NCBI GenBank assembly: GCA_016219005.1
Contig: JACRCN010000003.1
Coordinates: forward strand, 1 to 64,000
Length of the DNA stretch: 64,000 bases
DNA from: Deltaproteobacteria bacterium
GTDB taxonomy: Bacteria; Desulfobacterota; Desulfobacteria; Desulfobacterales; SpSt-501
Reading direction: 5' to 3'
Shown here: piece by piece, positions 24,952 to 39,087 of the stretch
How the letters are laid out: each line of letters begins with the position of its first letter
How positions within the stretch are numbered: position 1 is the first letter of the stretch
Translations under genes and position numbers: made by a program
The notes under the pieces: model-generated
Database searches by the model: none
Told to the model about the DNA's origin: nothing
Seen by the model: the letters and a program-made list of their open reading frames with translations, nothing else

Positions 24952-25026
24952 CGGCCGCAGGGCTTCGGGCCTGACGCCGTCCCGGGAGTTGGATGAAACC
25001 ACCGAACGATTCAGAGGAAAGAGACC

Positions 25027-26409
25027 ATGCCTGAAGGAGTTCTCTGCAATAAAAACAAGGTGAACACCCTGGAGCAGCTGCAGGCGCTTCTGGCCGACAA
25101 GAGCGGCAAGCAGTACTACCAGGAGATGAACAACCTCGACGTCGACTCCAAGGCCTTGTGGGACCTCGTTCAGAAGACCTGCAAGTCCAGGACCCGAACC
25201 TGGCTGGAGATCTGCACCCACTGCGGGCTGTGCGCCGAAAGCTGTTTCTACTACCTGTCCAACCACCGCGACCCCACGCAGGTGCCCTCCTACAAGATCC
25301 AGTCGACCCTGGGCGAGATCGTCCGGCGCAAGGGCAAGGTGGACAATGCCTTCATGCAGATGGCGATGGACACCGCCTTTTCCAAGTGCACCTGCTGCAC
25401 GCGCTGCGGCGTCTACTGCCCGATGGGAATCGACATGGGCGTTATGTTCAGCTACCTGCGCGGCCTGCTCTTCTCCCAGGGGTTCACGCCCTGGGAGATG
25501 AAGATCGGCACGGGCATGCACCGCATCTACCGGGCGCAGATGGACGTCACCACCGAGGATTGGGTGGAGACCTGCTCGTGGATGGCCGAGGAGAACGCCG
25601 ATGAGTGGCCAGGGCTCGAGATCCCCGTCGACAAGGAGAACGCCGACATCCTTTACACCGTCAACGCCCGCGAACCCAAGCACTACCCCGAGGACATCGC
25701 CCAGGCCGCGATCCTGTTCCACGTGGCCGGCGAGAACTGGACCGTGCCGAGCGAGGGCTGGGAAGAGACGAGTCTGGCCATGTTCGCGGGCGATTGGGAA
25801 GCCTGCAAGATGCAGGTGGAGGGCGTCTACGGCGCCATGGCCAAGCTCAAGCCCAAGCGCATGGTGGTGACCGAGTGCGGCCACGCCTACCGGGCCACCG
25901 TCATCGAGGGGCCGTACTGGGCGGGACGAACGAGCGGTAAGCCCCCGGTTGACAGCTTCCATTATGTCGAATGGGTGGCCGAGGCGTTGCGCAGCGGCAA
26001 ACTCAAGATCGACCCGGCTAAAAAGATCAAGGAACCCGTCACCTACCAGGACTCCTGTAACTACATCCGCAACGCCGGGTTGTGGGATTCCGCCCGCTAC
26101 ATCATGAGCCAGATCGCCGAAGACTTCCGCGAGATGACCCCTTCCCGCGAGCACAATTTCTGCTGCGGCGGCGGCGGCGGGCTGAACGGCATCGGCCGCT
26201 ACCGGGAGCAGCGCAACATCGGCCTGAAGGTGAAGCGCGACCAGATCCTGGCGACCGGGGCGAAATTGGTGGTCGCCCCCTGCCACAACTGCTGGGACGC
26301 CATCCGGGACCTGGAGGAAGTCTATGAAATTGGCATCCGCTGGAGCTTTTTAAAGCCGCTGCTGATCAATATGATTGAGGTGCCGGCGGGCATGCGGGGT
26401 GAGGAATGA
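25027..26409 (+). CDS. hmcF: Cytoplasmic Fe-S/CCG subunit HmcF
   Basis: 460 residues. Two [4Fe-4S] motifs lie at C63/C66/C69/C73 ([11 protein letters not shown]) and C121/C124/C127/C131 ([11 protein letters not shown]). CCG-domain cysteines follow near [32 protein letters not shown] and [10 protein letters not shown]. Such HdrD/DsrK-like subunits act at the cytoplasmic face, often with a thiol/disulfide or menaquinol partner. AGGAAAGAGA precedes ATG 25027. It is the last canonical hmc gene. Confidence 0.92.
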   Translation: MPEGVLCNKNKVNTLEQLQALLADKSGKQYYQEMNNLDVDSKALWDLVQKTCKSRTRTWLEICTHCGLCAESCFYYLSNHRDPTQVPSYKIQSTLGEIVRRKGKVDNAFMQMAMDTAFSKCTCCTRCGVYCPMGIDMGVMFSYLRGLLFSQGFTPWEMKIGTGMHRIYRAQMDVTTEDWVETCSWMAEENADEWPGLEIPVDKENADILYTVNAREPKHYPEDIAQAAILFHVAGENWTVPSEGWEETSLAMFAGDWEACKMQVEGVYGAMAKLKPKRMVVTECGHAYRATVIEGPYWAGRTSGKPPVDSFHYVEWVAEALRSGKLKIDPAKKIKEPVTYQDSCNYIRNAGLWDSARYIMSQIAEDFREMTPSREHNFCCGGGGGLNGIGRYREQRNIGLKVKRDQILATGAKLVVAPCHNCWDAIRDLEEVYEIGIRWSFLKPLLINMIEVPAGMRGEE

Positions 26410-26443
26410 TGATTTCAAATTTTGAATTTCAAGTTTCAAAACC

Positions 26444-26980
26444 ATGAACACGATAATTCTCAAATCCGACGGCTCCTTCGTACAGAACGATGCACCGGTT
26501 TCCGCCGATCCCCTGATGTTTCTCGGCCACAAAGTCGAGCTCGGGCGGGATTACACCCTGCGGAGCTTTTTCAAAATGGTCGACCACTACCCGGTTTTCG
26601 CCAAGCTCAGCGCGTTTCTTCCGGAATGTCTCCAGCAGTACCGAGCCTGCCCGGAAAGCGAATGCCTCGCTCCCGGCGTCGGGCATCTGGAGCTTTACAA
26701 GACGGTGGAGATGACCGGGTTTCCGGGCGAGCCGCGGCTGGACATTTATCACACCCTGTGCGGTGTTGCCGGCCAGGACACGTGCGAGATCAAGGCGTTT
26801 CCCCTGGAAAACCTGCTGGACATGCCGGTGCGCATCGGCAAGCTCAAGCATATCGTGTTCGGCGACCAGGTGGATGCGCTGGAGTTCGACACCATTTTTA
26901 ATTTGTTCGAGTTCATCGAGGGAATCGTCTGGCAGCTGAGCTTTCACCGGAGCCCGAAAGAGTGCACCCTGAGGAGATGA
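26444..26980 (+). CDS. Unknown protein linked to the hmc operon (orf178)
   Basis: 178 residues, cytoplasmic, no TM or signal. A tract YRACPESECLAPGVGHLEL contains two cysteines, and a third and fourth occur later (LCGVAGQDTCEI), so a metal site is possible. It has no recognised family and no counterpart in the classical Desulfovibrio hmc operon. It lies 34 nt after hmcF with an AT-rich leader and no Shine-Dalgarno sequence, and 3 nt before the Usp gene, so it is very likely cotranscribed and related to Hmc function. Confidence 0.6.
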   Translation: MNTIILKSDGSFVQNDAPVSADPLMFLGHKVELGRDYTLRSFFKMVDHYPVFAKLSAFLPECLQQYRACPESECLAPGVGHLELYKTVEMTGFPGEPRLDIYHTLCGVAGQDTCEIKAFPLENLLDMPVRIGKLKHIVFGDQVDALEFDTIFNLFEFIEGIVWQLSFHRSPKECTLRR

Positions 26981-26983
26981 TCT

Positions 26984-27907
26984 ATGTTTAAGAAACTTCT
27001 GTTTGCGACGACGGCCTCTCCCGTTTGCGACAATGCGGCCAAAGTGGCCTTCGATCTCGAGGTGAAGTGGGAGGCCAAGCTTCTCATCCTGCACGTGATG
27101 GGAGTGCCGGGCCGGGCCTTCAGCCTGCAGTTCACCGATGTGCGTACCGGCCAGCGCGAGGACATCAGCCCGGACTACGTCGAATGGGTGAAGGAGGAGA
27201 TGAACAACACCTACGGCAAGCTGCTCGAAGACAGCAACGCCGAAATCGTGACCGCCATCGGCGACCCCTACCGGGAGATCCTGCGACTGGCACGCAAGGA
27301 GGACGTCGACATGATCATCATGGGCGCCCACTCGCGCGAAGAGGATATCGGCGCCACCAAGCACCGGTCGGTGACCGGCAGCACCATGCGCAAGGTCGCC
27401 AAGGCGGCGCGCTGCGCCGTGGTGGTCGTCAATCGGCCCTGCACGACCTGCTGGCGACTGTTCTCCAACATCGTCGTCGGCACCGATTTCTCCAAAGCCT
27501 CTTTTTCGGCATTTCTCTGGGCCTTCAAACTGGCCCGCGAAGTCGGCGCCAAGCTGCACATTTTTCACTCCATCGACATCACCGCGGAGGGGTTGACCCT
27601 GCCGGCCGGCCAGACGACCATCGAGCAGCGGGTCAAGGAAGCCCGGCGGCGGATCGAACAGACATACATTCCCAAGTTGCAGGGCTATGACAAGTACAGC
27701 ATGGAGGTCTGGGAGGGGATCCCCTACGTCGAGATCCTGAAGTTTGCCCGCGACCGCCAGGCCGACCTGATCGTCATGGCGCACCACACCCGCGAGATCG
27801 ACCCCGAGGAGGCCGAGCTCGGCAGCACGGTCGAGCAGGTGGTCCTGCGAGCGGCCTGCCCCGTGGCGAGCGTCACCCACCCGGACAAGGTGGCCGACCT
27901 GGTGTAG
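26984..27907 (+). CDS. Tandem universal stress protein
   Basis: 307 residues with two UspA domains (1-150 and 158-305). The first ends GSTMRKVAKAARCAVVVVNR, the second VVLRAACPVASVTHP. GAHSREEDIGATKH lies in the first ATP loop region; the canonical G-2x-G-9x-G-S/T motif is only partly retained, so nucleotide binding is uncertain. Tandem Usps are common beside anaerobic redox operons. GAGGAGATGATCT precedes the ATG; it lies 3 nt after orf178. Confidence 0.85.
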   Translation: MFKKLLFATTASPVCDNAAKVAFDLEVKWEAKLLILHVMGVPGRAFSLQFTDVRTGQREDISPDYVEWVKEEMNNTYGKLLEDSNAEIVTAIGDPYREILRLARKEDVDMIIMGAHSREEDIGATKHRSVTGSTMRKVAKAARCAVVVVNRPCTTCWRLFSNIVVGTDFSKASFSAFLWAFKLAREVGAKLHIFHSIDITAEGLTLPAGQTTIEQRVKEARRRIEQTYIPKLQGYDKYSMEVWEGIPYVEILKFARDRQADLIVMAHHTREIDPEEAELGSTVEQVVLRAACPVASVTHPDKVADLV

Positions 27908-27963
27908 GGCCGCGGCCTTCGCCTGGGTTGCTCTGCGTGGGTGCGCGATCCTGGAGACCTGCC

Positions 27964-28359
27964 GTGGAGAAGCAAACCATTCTCTTCGTGGACGATGAGC
28001 TCGATATGCGGATTTTCCTGTCCACGGTGCTAAAATCCGCGGGGTATGCCGCCGTTTCCGCGCGCAACGCGCTGGAGGGGCTGGAGCGGGCGCGCGAACG
28101 CGCGCCCGACCTGGTCATCATGGATGTGATGATGCCCCAGGCCGGCGGGGTCACCATGCTCCACGAACTCAAGGGCGACAAGCATCTGCGGCACATCCCG
28201 ATCATCATGCTGTCGGGGGTCAACCCCAAGGCCTTTGCCCACCACCTGAAGATGGTCAATGTCCGCGCCGGCAAAGCCCTGCCGCCGCCGGACGCCTACC
28301 TGGAAAAACCTCTCGACCCGGAGATGCTGCTGCGCACCATCCGGCAGCTCCTGCCGTAG
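27964..28359 (+). CDS. rrf1: Response regulator receiver protein Rrf1
   Basis: 131 residues, a stand-alone REC domain: acidic pair in ILFVDDELDM, phospho-acceptor Asp in LVIMDVMMPQ, then IIMLSGV and YLEKPLDPE (switch Thr is Ser; the Lys is conserved). No output domain. Rrf1 is the receiver encoded in the Desulfovibrio hmc operon. The GTG start at 27964 is chosen as the first codon that gives a full beta1; sequence before it is unrelated. It is followed 13 nt later by the first kinase. Confidence 0.78.
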   Translation: MEKQTILFVDDELDMRIFLSTVLKSAGYAAVSARNALEGLERARERAPDLVIMDVMMPQAGGVTMLHELKGDKHLRHIPIIMLSGVNPKAFAHHLKMVNVRAGKALPPPDAYLEKPLDPEMLLRTIRQLLP

Positions 28360-28372
28360 GCCGGTCACGGTT

Positions 28373-29977
28373 ATGGACAACACGCTGCTGCTGGCGGACG
28401 ACGAAGAGGGTATCCGCCGGGTGCTGAGCATTGCCCTGGCAGACAGCGGCTTCGACGTGCTGACGGCCGAAAACGGCCTGGAGGCCCTGGAGATTTTCCG
28501 CCGGGTCATGCCGGACATCGTTCTCACCGACATCAAGATGCCGGGGCTGGACGGGATTGGGCTTTTGCGCGCCATCAAGGCGGAGCGGCCGGAGACCGAA
28601 GTCATCATGATCACCGGCCACGGCGATGTCGCTCTGGCCATCGAGAGCCTCAAGCTCGAGGCGACCGACTTCGTCACCAAGCCCATCAACGACGACGTGC
28701 TGGCGATCGCCCTGAAGCGGGCGCGGGAACGCATCGCCATGCGCCGGCAACTCCGGCAATACACCGAGAACTTGGAGGAGCGGGTCCAAAAACAGGCCGA
28801 ACGCCTGGTGGAGGTGGAGCGGCTGGCCGCCATCGGCCAGGCCATCGAAGGGCTGTCCACGGCCTTCCGCGACATGGCGGGCGACCTGGAAGGCAGCGTA
28901 CGCTATTTCAACGAGATGCCCTGCTTCGTGTCGGTCCATGACCGCCATCTCACGGTGGTGGCCACCAACGCGCTCTACCGGGACCGGCTGGGCGACATGG
29001 TCGGCCGCCGCAGCTGGGAAATTTACGGCAACCGGGAAGACCCGGCCGGCACCTGCCCGGTCGCGCAGACCCTGCGCGCCGGAGCGGGCCAGCGCCGCCA
29101 GGAGACTGTCATTCACCGCGACGGCAGCCACCACCCGGCCATGGTGCACACGGCCCCGATTCGCAGCAGCCGGGGGGATCTGGAACTGGTGCTCGAGTTC
29201 GCGGTGGACATCTCCGAGGTGGAACGGCTGCGGGAAGAGCTGCACGCGGCTCAGGACCGGCTGACTTCTCTGGGCCTGATGGTGAGCTCGGTCTCCCACG
29301 GGATCAAGGGGATCCTGACGGGACTCGATGCCGGGGTGTATCTGACGGAATCCGCACTCCGCAAATCCGACCTTGCCCAGGCCCGGGAGGGTGTCGCCAC
29401 GGTCAAGGCGATGGTGGAGCGGATCCGCGGGGTGGTGCTCGATGTGCTCTATTTCGCCAAGGAGCGGCCGCTCGAGCGCCGACGCACGGACGTGAGGGAC
29501 TTCACCGAAGGGCTGCTGGCCGTGTCCGCCCCCAAGATCCGCAAACGCGCGATCGATTTTGCCACCGAGCTTGCTCCCGGGCTGGGTGAATTCGAGATTG
29601 ATGCAGCGGTTGCCGCGCCGGCGATCAACAATATTCTAGATAACGCCGTTGACGCCTGCGAAGAGCGTGCCCAGACGCCCCACCGGATCACCTTCCGGGC
29701 CCGCGGGACCCCGGAACACGTCATCTTCGACATTCAGGACGACGGGGTCGGCATGACCCGCGAAGCCCGGGCCAAGATCTTCGACCTCTTTTACTCCTCC
29801 AAGGGCCGGGCCGGCACCGGCCTCGGGCTCTTCATCACCCGCCAGATCGTCGGTCAGCACGGGGGCCGCATCGAGGTTGAGTCGACCCCCGGCCAGGGCT
29901 CCCTTTTCCGGATATTTCTGCCACGCCGCGCAACCCAGGACCTGAGCGCAACGCCGTCCGGGCCCGATCGGGATTGA
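28373..29977 (+). CDS. REC-PAS-histidine kinase
   Basis: 534 residues, soluble. REC domain (1-120, LADDEEG, VLTDIKMPG, KPINDD), a coiled linker, a PAS domain (about 180-290), a HisKA-like helix pair with H309 (VSSVSHGIKG) and an HATPase domain (about 415-525, NILDNAVDA, GVGMTREA, GTGLGLFI). Its REC and linker are closely related in sequence to those of the protein at 32428-33567, implying a duplication. The receiver at the N-terminus suggests control by another kinase. It is cotranscribed with rrf1. Confidence 0.8.
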   Translation: MDNTLLLADDEEGIRRVLSIALADSGFDVLTAENGLEALEIFRRVMPDIVLTDIKMPGLDGIGLLRAIKAERPETEVIMITGHGDVALAIESLKLEATDFVTKPINDDVLAIALKRARERIAMRRQLRQYTENLEERVQKQAERLVEVERLAAIGQAIEGLSTAFRDMAGDLEGSVRYFNEMPCFVSVHDRHLTVVATNALYRDRLGDMVGRRSWEIYGNREDPAGTCPVAQTLRAGAGQRRQETVIHRDGSHHPAMVHTAPIRSSRGDLELVLEFAVDISEVERLREELHAAQDRLTSLGLMVSSVSHGIKGILTGLDAGVYLTESALRKSDLAQAREGVATVKAMVERIRGVVLDVLYFAKERPLERRRTDVRDFTEGLLAVSAPKIRKRAIDFATELAPGLGEFEIDAAVAAPAINNILDNAVDACEERAQTPHRITFRARGTPEHVIFDIQDDGVGMTREARAKIFDLFYSSKGRAGTGLGLFITRQIVGQHGGRIEVESTPGQGSLFRIFLPRRATQDLSATPSGPDRD

Positions 29978-29989
29978 GCTGCCCGCCGG

Positions 29990-30018
29990 TTGCAATCTTT
30001 GGTGATCTCCGGTATTCT
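29990..30018 (+). promoter_or_regulatory. Promoter for the haem-sensor kinase
   Basis: TTGCAA (29990-29995), 17-nt spacer, TATTCT (30013-30018), in the 161-nt gap before the gene at 30139. Confidence 0.5.
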
Positions 30019-30138
30019 GAGCCCTTCCCCGCCGGGCCGGCAAGGCTTCAATTTGCGCCCGCAACCCGTTGCCGTCCGTCGCGGGTGGTTCCTCCGGGGC
30101 GGTAGATCCCACCGCCCCCGTCGTACAGGTGTTCGGCC

Positions 30139-32421
30139 ATGGTCCCATTCATTCAGAAAATCCGCAGCAGCCTGGTTTCCAAGCTCATCCTGAGCGCCGG
30201 GTTCATTCTCCTGCTCACGATTTCCACCTGGTCGTATTTCAGCATTGCCTACCAGAAAACGTATTTGCAGGATGAGGTCGTTTCCCAGACGGAACGGCTC
30301 GGCAACACCATCAAGCTCGGCACGCATTACGCCATGATGCTGAACTCCCGGGACGAGATCAACCAGATCATCATCAACATCGCCCGTTTGAAAGAGATTC
30401 AGAACATCCGCATTTACAACAAAGAGGGGGCCATCAAGTTTTCCAACCACCCGGAGGAAGTCGAGCAAATCACCAACATCAAATCCGAGGCCTGTCACAT
30501 CTGCCACCACTCCGAGCCGCCACGGGTGGATGTCGACCTGGCGGAACGGACGCGGGCCTTCACCGCCGCCGACGGCCAGCGCCTGCTCGGCGTCATCACG
30601 CCGATTCACAACGAGACCGGCTGTTCCACCGGCGATTGCCATTTCCACTCGCCGGACAAGAAGATCCTCGGGGCTCTCGACGTCGTGGTGTCCCTGGAGA
30701 AGACCGATCAGGAAATTCTTTTCATGGAAAAAGGGGTCATCGGGCTGGCGCTGGTCGCCTTTCTGGTGACCGCCGCGATCATCTTCGTTTTCGTCCTGAG
30801 ATTCGTCAACCGGCCCATCCAGAAGCTTATCTCCGGCACCCGCGCCATATCCCAGGGGGATTATTCCGCCCGGGTGGCGGTGACGCAGCAGGACGAGATG
30901 GGGCAGCTGGCGGCGGCGATGAACCTGATGGGCCAGGAGATCGGGGAAAAGCAGGCGGAACTGAACCGGCAACGCGACGAATACCAGAGCCTCTTCAACA
31001 CCGTGCCCTGCATCATCACCGTTCAGGATCGCGACTATCGGCTCATCGGCTACAACCGCGAATTCTCGGATCTCTTCGCCCCCCGGCCGGGAGATTTCTG
31101 CTACTTCGCCTACAAGGGCCGAACGAACAAGTGCCCCAACTGCCCGGTGGAAAAGACTTTCGCGGACGGCCAATCCCATTACAGCGAAGAGACGGGCATC
31201 AACAAGGACGGAACACCGGCCTACTGGATCGTCAAGACCTCGCCGATCCGCAATGCCGCGGGCGACGTCGTGGCCGCCATGGAGGTGAATCTCGACATCA
31301 CCCACCGCAAACTTCTCGAACAGAAGCTCGAGAATTCCGAAAAGAAATACCACGAAATTTTCAACAGCATCCCGAACCCGGTCTTTGTCCTGGACGCGGA
31401 GTCCCTGGAGATCCGGGACTGCAACGAGGCCGTGCGGACCGTCTACGGATTTGAACCACAGGAGATTCTGTTCCACCGCTTCATCGAGCTCTTCCCGCCG
31501 GAGAGCCGGGACCGCTACACCGCCGAATTGCGAGCGGCCAACGTCATTCACCAGGCCCGGCAGACGCACAAGGACGGATCCGCCCTGTTCGTCGACATGT
31601 GGATTTCCCCGGCGGAGTACCCGGGACGGCGCGCGCTGCTGGTCACCACCAGCGACATCACCAAGCGGCTGCAGGCCGAGCAGCAGCTGATCCAGGCGAG
31701 CAAGATGGCCACCCTGGGGGAGATGGCCACCGGGGTCGCCCATGAGCTCAACCAGCCGCTTGCCGTAATCAAGACCGCCAGCCGGTATTTCATCAAGAAG
31801 ACGCGCCGCCAGGAGCCCATCCCGGACGACATCCTGTCCACCATGTCCGAGGAGATCGACAGCCACGTCGACCGGGCCACCAAGATCATCAATCACATGC
31901 GCGAGTTCGGCCGCAAAACCGACCTGAAACTGGACGAGGTATTTCTCAACGAGGTGGTGAAAAGATCCTTCGAAATTTTCAGCCAGCAGCTGAAAGTGCG
32001 CGGCATCGAGGTGATCTGGGACCTGGCGGCCGACCTGCCGCCGATCAAGGCCGACGCCAACCGTCTGGAGCAGGTCTTCATTAACCTGCTCATCAATGCC
32101 CGGGACGCGATCGAGACCGTATCCGAGGGGAACACCGCGCGGCCGGGCGACAAGACCATCACCCTGGCGACCCGGCGGCTGGACGGAGAGGTGCAGGCGT
32201 CGGTCCGCGACACGGGTGCGGGCATTCCGAATTCGATCATCGACAAGATCTTCGAACCGTTTTTCACTACCAAGGAGGTCGGCAAGGGGACCGGCCTGGG
32301 GCTGTCGATCAGCTACCAGATCGTTCAGGATTTCGGAGGCGCGATCCGAGCCGTTTCCCGGGAAGGCGAAGGGGCCACCTTCCTCATCACTTTTCCGGCG
32401 CCGGATCGCAGCGGGACTTAG
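30139..32421 (+). CDS. Membrane histidine kinase with periplasmic c-type haem sensor
   Basis: 760 residues. TM1 (about 16-38) and TM2 (about 199-221) enclose a periplasmic domain carrying CHICH (119-123, a CxxCH haem motif) and CSTGDCH (162-168, a CX4CH haem-type motif). Then come a HAMP domain (about 222-275), two PAS domains (about 285-395, with CPNCPVEKT, and 405-520), HisKA with H535 ([10 protein letters not shown]) and an HATPase domain (about 640-755, [22 protein letters not shown]). One or two c haems on the periplasmic side would sense redox state or a gas. It sits directly after the hmc/rrf1 region, consistent with control of periplasmic electron flow. Confidence 0.83.
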   Translation: MVPFIQKIRSSLVSKLILSAGFILLLTISTWSYFSIAYQKTYLQDEVVSQTERLGNTIKLGTHYAMMLNSRDEINQIIINIARLKEIQNIRIYNKEGAIKFSNHPEEVEQITNIKSEACHICHHSEPPRVDVDLAERTRAFTAADGQRLLGVITPIHNETGCSTGDCHFHSPDKKILGALDVVVSLEKTDQEILFMEKGVIGLALVAFLVTAAIIFVFVLRFVNRPIQKLISGTRAISQGDYSARVAVTQQDEMGQLAAAMNLMGQEIGEKQAELNRQRDEYQSLFNTVPCIITVQDRDYRLIGYNREFSDLFAPRPGDFCYFAYKGRTNKCPNCPVEKTFADGQSHYSEETGINKDGTPAYWIVKTSPIRNAAGDVVAAMEVNLDITHRKLLEQKLENSEKKYHEIFNSIPNPVFVLDAESLEIRDCNEAVRTVYGFEPQEILFHRFIELFPPESRDRYTAELRAANVIHQARQTHKDGSALFVDMWISPAEYPGRRALLVTTSDITKRLQAEQQLIQASKMATLGEMATGVAHELNQPLAVIKTASRYFIKKTRRQEPIPDDILSTMSEEIDSHVDRATKIINHMREFGRKTDLKLDEVFLNEVVKRSFEIFSQQLKVRGIEVIWDLAADLPPIKADANRLEQVFINLLINARDAIETVSEGNTARPGDKTITLATRRLDGEVQASVRDTGAGIPNSIIDKIFEPFFTTKEVGKGTGLGLSISYQIVQDFGGAIRAVSREGEGATFLITFPAPDRSGT

Positions 32422-32427
32422 CAAGCC

Positions 32428-33567
32428 ATGGACAATCGGATTCTGCTGGTGGATGACGAGGCCGGGATCCGCAAGGTGCTCAGCATCGCCCTGACGGACG
32501 GCGGCTACGCGGTCACGACGGCCGAAAACGGGGCGGAGGCCTTACGGTTATTCCGGGAGCTCTCGCCGGCCATCGTGCTCACCGACATCAAAATGTCCGG
32601 CATGGACGGCATCGAACTCCTGCGACACATCAAGGCCGAAAGTCCGGACACCGAGGTGATCATGTTCACCGGCCACGGCGACATGGACCTCGCCATCAAG
32701 AGCCTCAAATACGAGGCCACCGATTTCGTCACCAAGCCGATCAACGACGAAATCCTCGAAATCGCCTTGAAGCGGGCACGCGAGCGGATCCTCATGCGCC
32801 GGCAGCTGCGGGAGTACACCGAAAAACTGGAACACCTGGTGGAGGAAAAGGCGCGGAAGCTGATCGAGGCCGAGCGCATGGCGGCTGTCGGGCAGACCGT
32901 CTCCGAGCTCGCCCACACGATCAAGAACATCGCCAACGGCCTGAAAGGCAGCATTTTCGTGCTGGGACAAGGGATCGAGCTCGACGAGAGAGAATACCTG
33001 CTGCAAGGCTGGCGCATGGTGGAGAGCAACGTTGAGAAAATCAAAAACCTCTCGCTGGACCTGCTCAATTTCGGCAAGTACGCCAACGTCAGCCCCTGCC
33101 CCTGCGACCCCAACGGGCCGGCCGCCGAGGTGGTCCGGTTGTTGGAGAGCCGGGCCCGGGAACTGGGGGTGGATCTCACGGCGGAGCTGCACGCCGGCCT
33201 TCCGCCGGTGCCCCTCGATGCCGGCGGCATCCACTGCTGTCTGCTCAACCTCGTCGGCAATGCCGTCGACGCCTGCCGTGCCGACGCGGGCGGCGGCACC
33301 GACCGGCGGGTCGTTGTCCGCACCCTCCCGGCGCCGGGAGGAGGAGTGGAATCCCTGGTCGCCGACACCGGCTGCGGCATGGAGGATGACGTGCGGTTGC
33401 GGCTGTTCCAGAGCTTTTTCAGCACCAAAGGGACGGAGGGCACCGGCATCGGCTTGATGGTGACCCGGCGCATCGTCGACCAGCATCAGGGGGGCATTGA
33501 GGTTCGCAGCGAAAAAGGTCGGGGATCGACCTTCACGATCAGGCTGCCTGGTAAAGCTCGAAGCTGA
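32428..33567 (+). CDS. REC-histidine kinase
   Basis: 379 residues. REC domain (1-120, LVDDEAG, VLTDIKMSG, KPINDE), HisKA with H163 (SELAHTIKN) and an HATPase domain (about 265-375, NLVGNAVDA, GTGIGLMVTRR). It is a PAS-less paralogue of the REC-PAS-kinase at 28373; the receiver and linker are the most alike parts. It starts 6 nt after the haem-sensor kinase gene, so the two are cotranscribed and the sensor probably phosphorylates this receiver. No DNA-binding output is present. Confidence 0.82.
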   Translation: MDNRILLVDDEAGIRKVLSIALTDGGYAVTTAENGAEALRLFRELSPAIVLTDIKMSGMDGIELLRHIKAESPDTEVIMFTGHGDMDLAIKSLKYEATDFVTKPINDEILEIALKRARERILMRRQLREYTEKLEHLVEEKARKLIEAERMAAVGQTVSELAHTIKNIANGLKGSIFVLGQGIELDEREYLLQGWRMVESNVEKIKNLSLDLLNFGKYANVSPCPCDPNGPAAEVVRLLESRARELGVDLTAELHAGLPPVPLDAGGIHCCLLNLVGNAVDACRADAGGGTDRRVVVRTLPAPGGGVESLVADTGCGMEDDVRLRLFQSFFSTKGTEGTGIGLMVTRRIVDQHQGGIEVRSEKGRGSTFTIRLPGKARS

Positions 33568-33675
33568 AGGCCGGTCGGGGTATTATGGAATTTGGGGGAT
33601 GGGGTGGTTTGGCCAACTGCCGAAAACCAACAACGAAACACCCATTCGGACAAACACCCGACTCCCCGAATCCCC

Positions 33676-33704
33676 TTGACACTGCGCATGGCCTCTAGTA
33701 AACA
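33676..33704 (+). promoter_or_regulatory. Fumarase promoter
   Basis: TTGACA (33676-33681), 17-nt spacer, weak -10 TAAACA (33699-33704); 40 nt before the fumarase ATG. Confidence 0.5.
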
Positions 33705-33726
33705 TAACCCCTTTTGGTGCTTACTA
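33696..33726 (+). promoter_or_regulatory. Operator-like dyad at the fumarase promoter
   Basis: TAGTAAACA (33696-33704) and TGCTTACTA (33718-33726) form an inverted repeat (eight of nine positions), spacer 13, covering the -10 and the likely +1. Confidence 0.35.
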
Positions 33727-33743
33727 AAAACCGGAGATCCGTG

Positions 33744-35354
33744 ATGGCTGAGTTCACGTTTCAGGAGATGTTTCCCCTGCCGGAGGACGCGACCGAATAC
33801 CGGCTGCTCGGCACGGGTCATGTCGCTGCCGGCACGTTTGAAGGTGCCCAGATCCTCAAGGTGGCACCGGAGGCCTTGACACTGCTCGCCGAGCAGGCGT
33901 TTACGGACGTTTCGCACCTGTTTCGGCCGTCCCAGCTCAAGCTGCTTGCGCAGATTATCAAGGACCCGGAAAGTTCGGCCAACGACCGTTACATCGCTCT
34001 GGAGCTACTGAAGAACGCCGTCATCTCGGCCGAGATGGTCTTCCCCATGTGTCAGGACACCGGCACGGCCATCATCCTGGGCAAGAAGGGACAACGGGTT
34101 TTCAGCGGCGACCGTGACGAGGAAGCCCTGTCCCGCGGCGTCTTCAACGCCTTCACCCAGGGGAACCTGCGCTATTCCCAGAACGCGCCCCTGACCATGT
34201 ACGCGGAGCAGAACACCGCCTGCAACCTGCCGGCTCAGGTCGAGATCTACGCCACCGGCGGGGGCGAGTACAAGTTTCTCTTCATTGCCAAGGGCGGAGG
34301 CTCCGCGAATAAGACGTTTCTTTTCCAGGAAACCCCGGCGGCCCTGAACGCGAAGACGCTGCCCGAGTTCATGCGCGCCAAGATGAAGACGCTGGGTACC
34401 GCGGCCTGTCCGCCCTACCACCTGGCCTTCGTCATCGGCGGGACCTCGGCCGAATTGAACCTGAAGACCGTTAAACTGGCTTCAGCGGGCTACCTGGACG
34501 GACTGCCCACGCAAGGCGGCGCGGGCGGCCACGCCTTCAGGGACCTTGCACTCGAGGCCGAGGCGCTCAAAATCTCACGCGACATCGGGCTGGGGGCCCA
34601 GTTCGGCGGCAAGTGGTTCTGCCTGGACGCGCGGGTGATCCGGCTGCCGCGGCACGGCGCCTCCTGCCCCATCGGTCTCGGGGTGAGCTGCAGCGCCGAC
34701 CGCAACATCAAGGCCAAGATCGCACGCCAGGGAATCTTCCTCGAGAAGCTGGAGACGGACCCGGCCCGGTATCTGCCCGAGGTCAAACTGGAGGGGGCTT
34801 CGGCGGTGGCGGTGGACCTCAACCGGCCCATGACGCAGATTCGCGCGCAGCTCAGCCGCTACCCGGTGGCGACCCCGCTGCTGCTGACCGGCAAGATCAT
34901 CGTTGCCCGGGACATCGCCCACGCCCGGCTGAAGGAGCGCTTCGACCGCGGGGAGGGCCTGCCCGACTATTTCAAGAACCACATCATCTACTACGCCGGT
35001 CCGGCCAAGACCCCCCCAGGCCACGCTGCGGGCTCCTTCGGCCCCACCACCGCCGGCCGGATGGACGCCTACGTGCTCTTGTTCCAGGCACAGGGGGCGT
35101 CGCTGGTCATGCTGGCGAAGGGCAACCGCAGCAAAGTGGTGACCGACGCCTGCAGGCAGCACGGAGGGTTTTACCTGGGCTCCATCGGCGGTGTTGCGGC
35201 CCGGTTCGGGAAGGACTGCATCACCGGCATGGAGGTGCTCGAGTTCCCCGAACTCGGCATGGAGGCCGTCTACCGGATCACCGTCAGGGACTTCCCGGCC
35301 TTCATCATCGTCGACGACAAGGGCAATGATTTCTTTGAAGCGATTTTGAAGTGA
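33744..35354 (+). CDS. fumA: Class I (Fe-S) fumarate hydratase
   Basis: 536 residues, the alpha and beta parts of class I fumarase on one chain. The catalytic part shows [23 protein letters not shown] and [16 protein letters not shown], giving cysteines for the [4Fe-4S] centre; the C-terminal swivelling domain has [28 protein letters not shown] and RVTD-type [13 protein letters not shown]. It hydrates fumarate to malate in the cytoplasm. ATG 33744 is used (GGAG upstream) rather than the upstream Met at 33714, which lies in the promoter dyad. Confidence 0.92.
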   Translation: MAEFTFQEMFPLPEDATEYRLLGTGHVAAGTFEGAQILKVAPEALTLLAEQAFTDVSHLFRPSQLKLLAQIIKDPESSANDRYIALELLKNAVISAEMVFPMCQDTGTAIILGKKGQRVFSGDRDEEALSRGVFNAFTQGNLRYSQNAPLTMYAEQNTACNLPAQVEIYATGGGEYKFLFIAKGGGSANKTFLFQETPAALNAKTLPEFMRAKMKTLGTAACPPYHLAFVIGGTSAELNLKTVKLASAGYLDGLPTQGGAGGHAFRDLALEAEALKISRDIGLGAQFGGKWFCLDARVIRLPRHGASCPIGLGVSCSADRNIKAKIARQGIFLEKLETDPARYLPEVKLEGASAVAVDLNRPMTQIRAQLSRYPVATPLLLTGKIIVARDIAHARLKERFDRGEGLPDYFKNHIIYYAGPAKTPPGHAAGSFGPTTAGRMDAYVLLFQAQGASLVMLAKGNRSKVVTDACRQHGGFYLGSIGGVAARFGKDCITGMEVLEFPELGMEAVYRITVRDFPAFIIVDDKGNDFFEAILK

Positions 35355-35356
35355 GA

Positions 35357-39030
<3,674 letters not shown>

Positions 39031-39048
39031 CAGCTGAGCCCCTAAACG

Positions 39049-39087
39049 AACGACGCCGTCCGGGCTCCGGATGGCGTCGTTGGTTTT
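39049..39087 (+). terminator. Terminator after PFOR
   Basis: AACGACGCCGTCCGG / CCGGATGGCGTCGTT: a 15-bp stem (one G-T pair) with a 3-nt loop (39049-39081), then GG and TTTT. Confidence 0.75.

Noticed and set aside
24256-26286. 676-codon minus-strand frame opposite hmcE/hmcF
   Set aside because: Antisense of hmc genes; no recognisable features.
29854-32424. 856-codon minus-strand frame opposite the sensor kinase
   Set aside because: The plus frame has unambiguous TM, HAMP, PAS and kinase domains; the reverse is low-complexity Asp/Gly/Arg.
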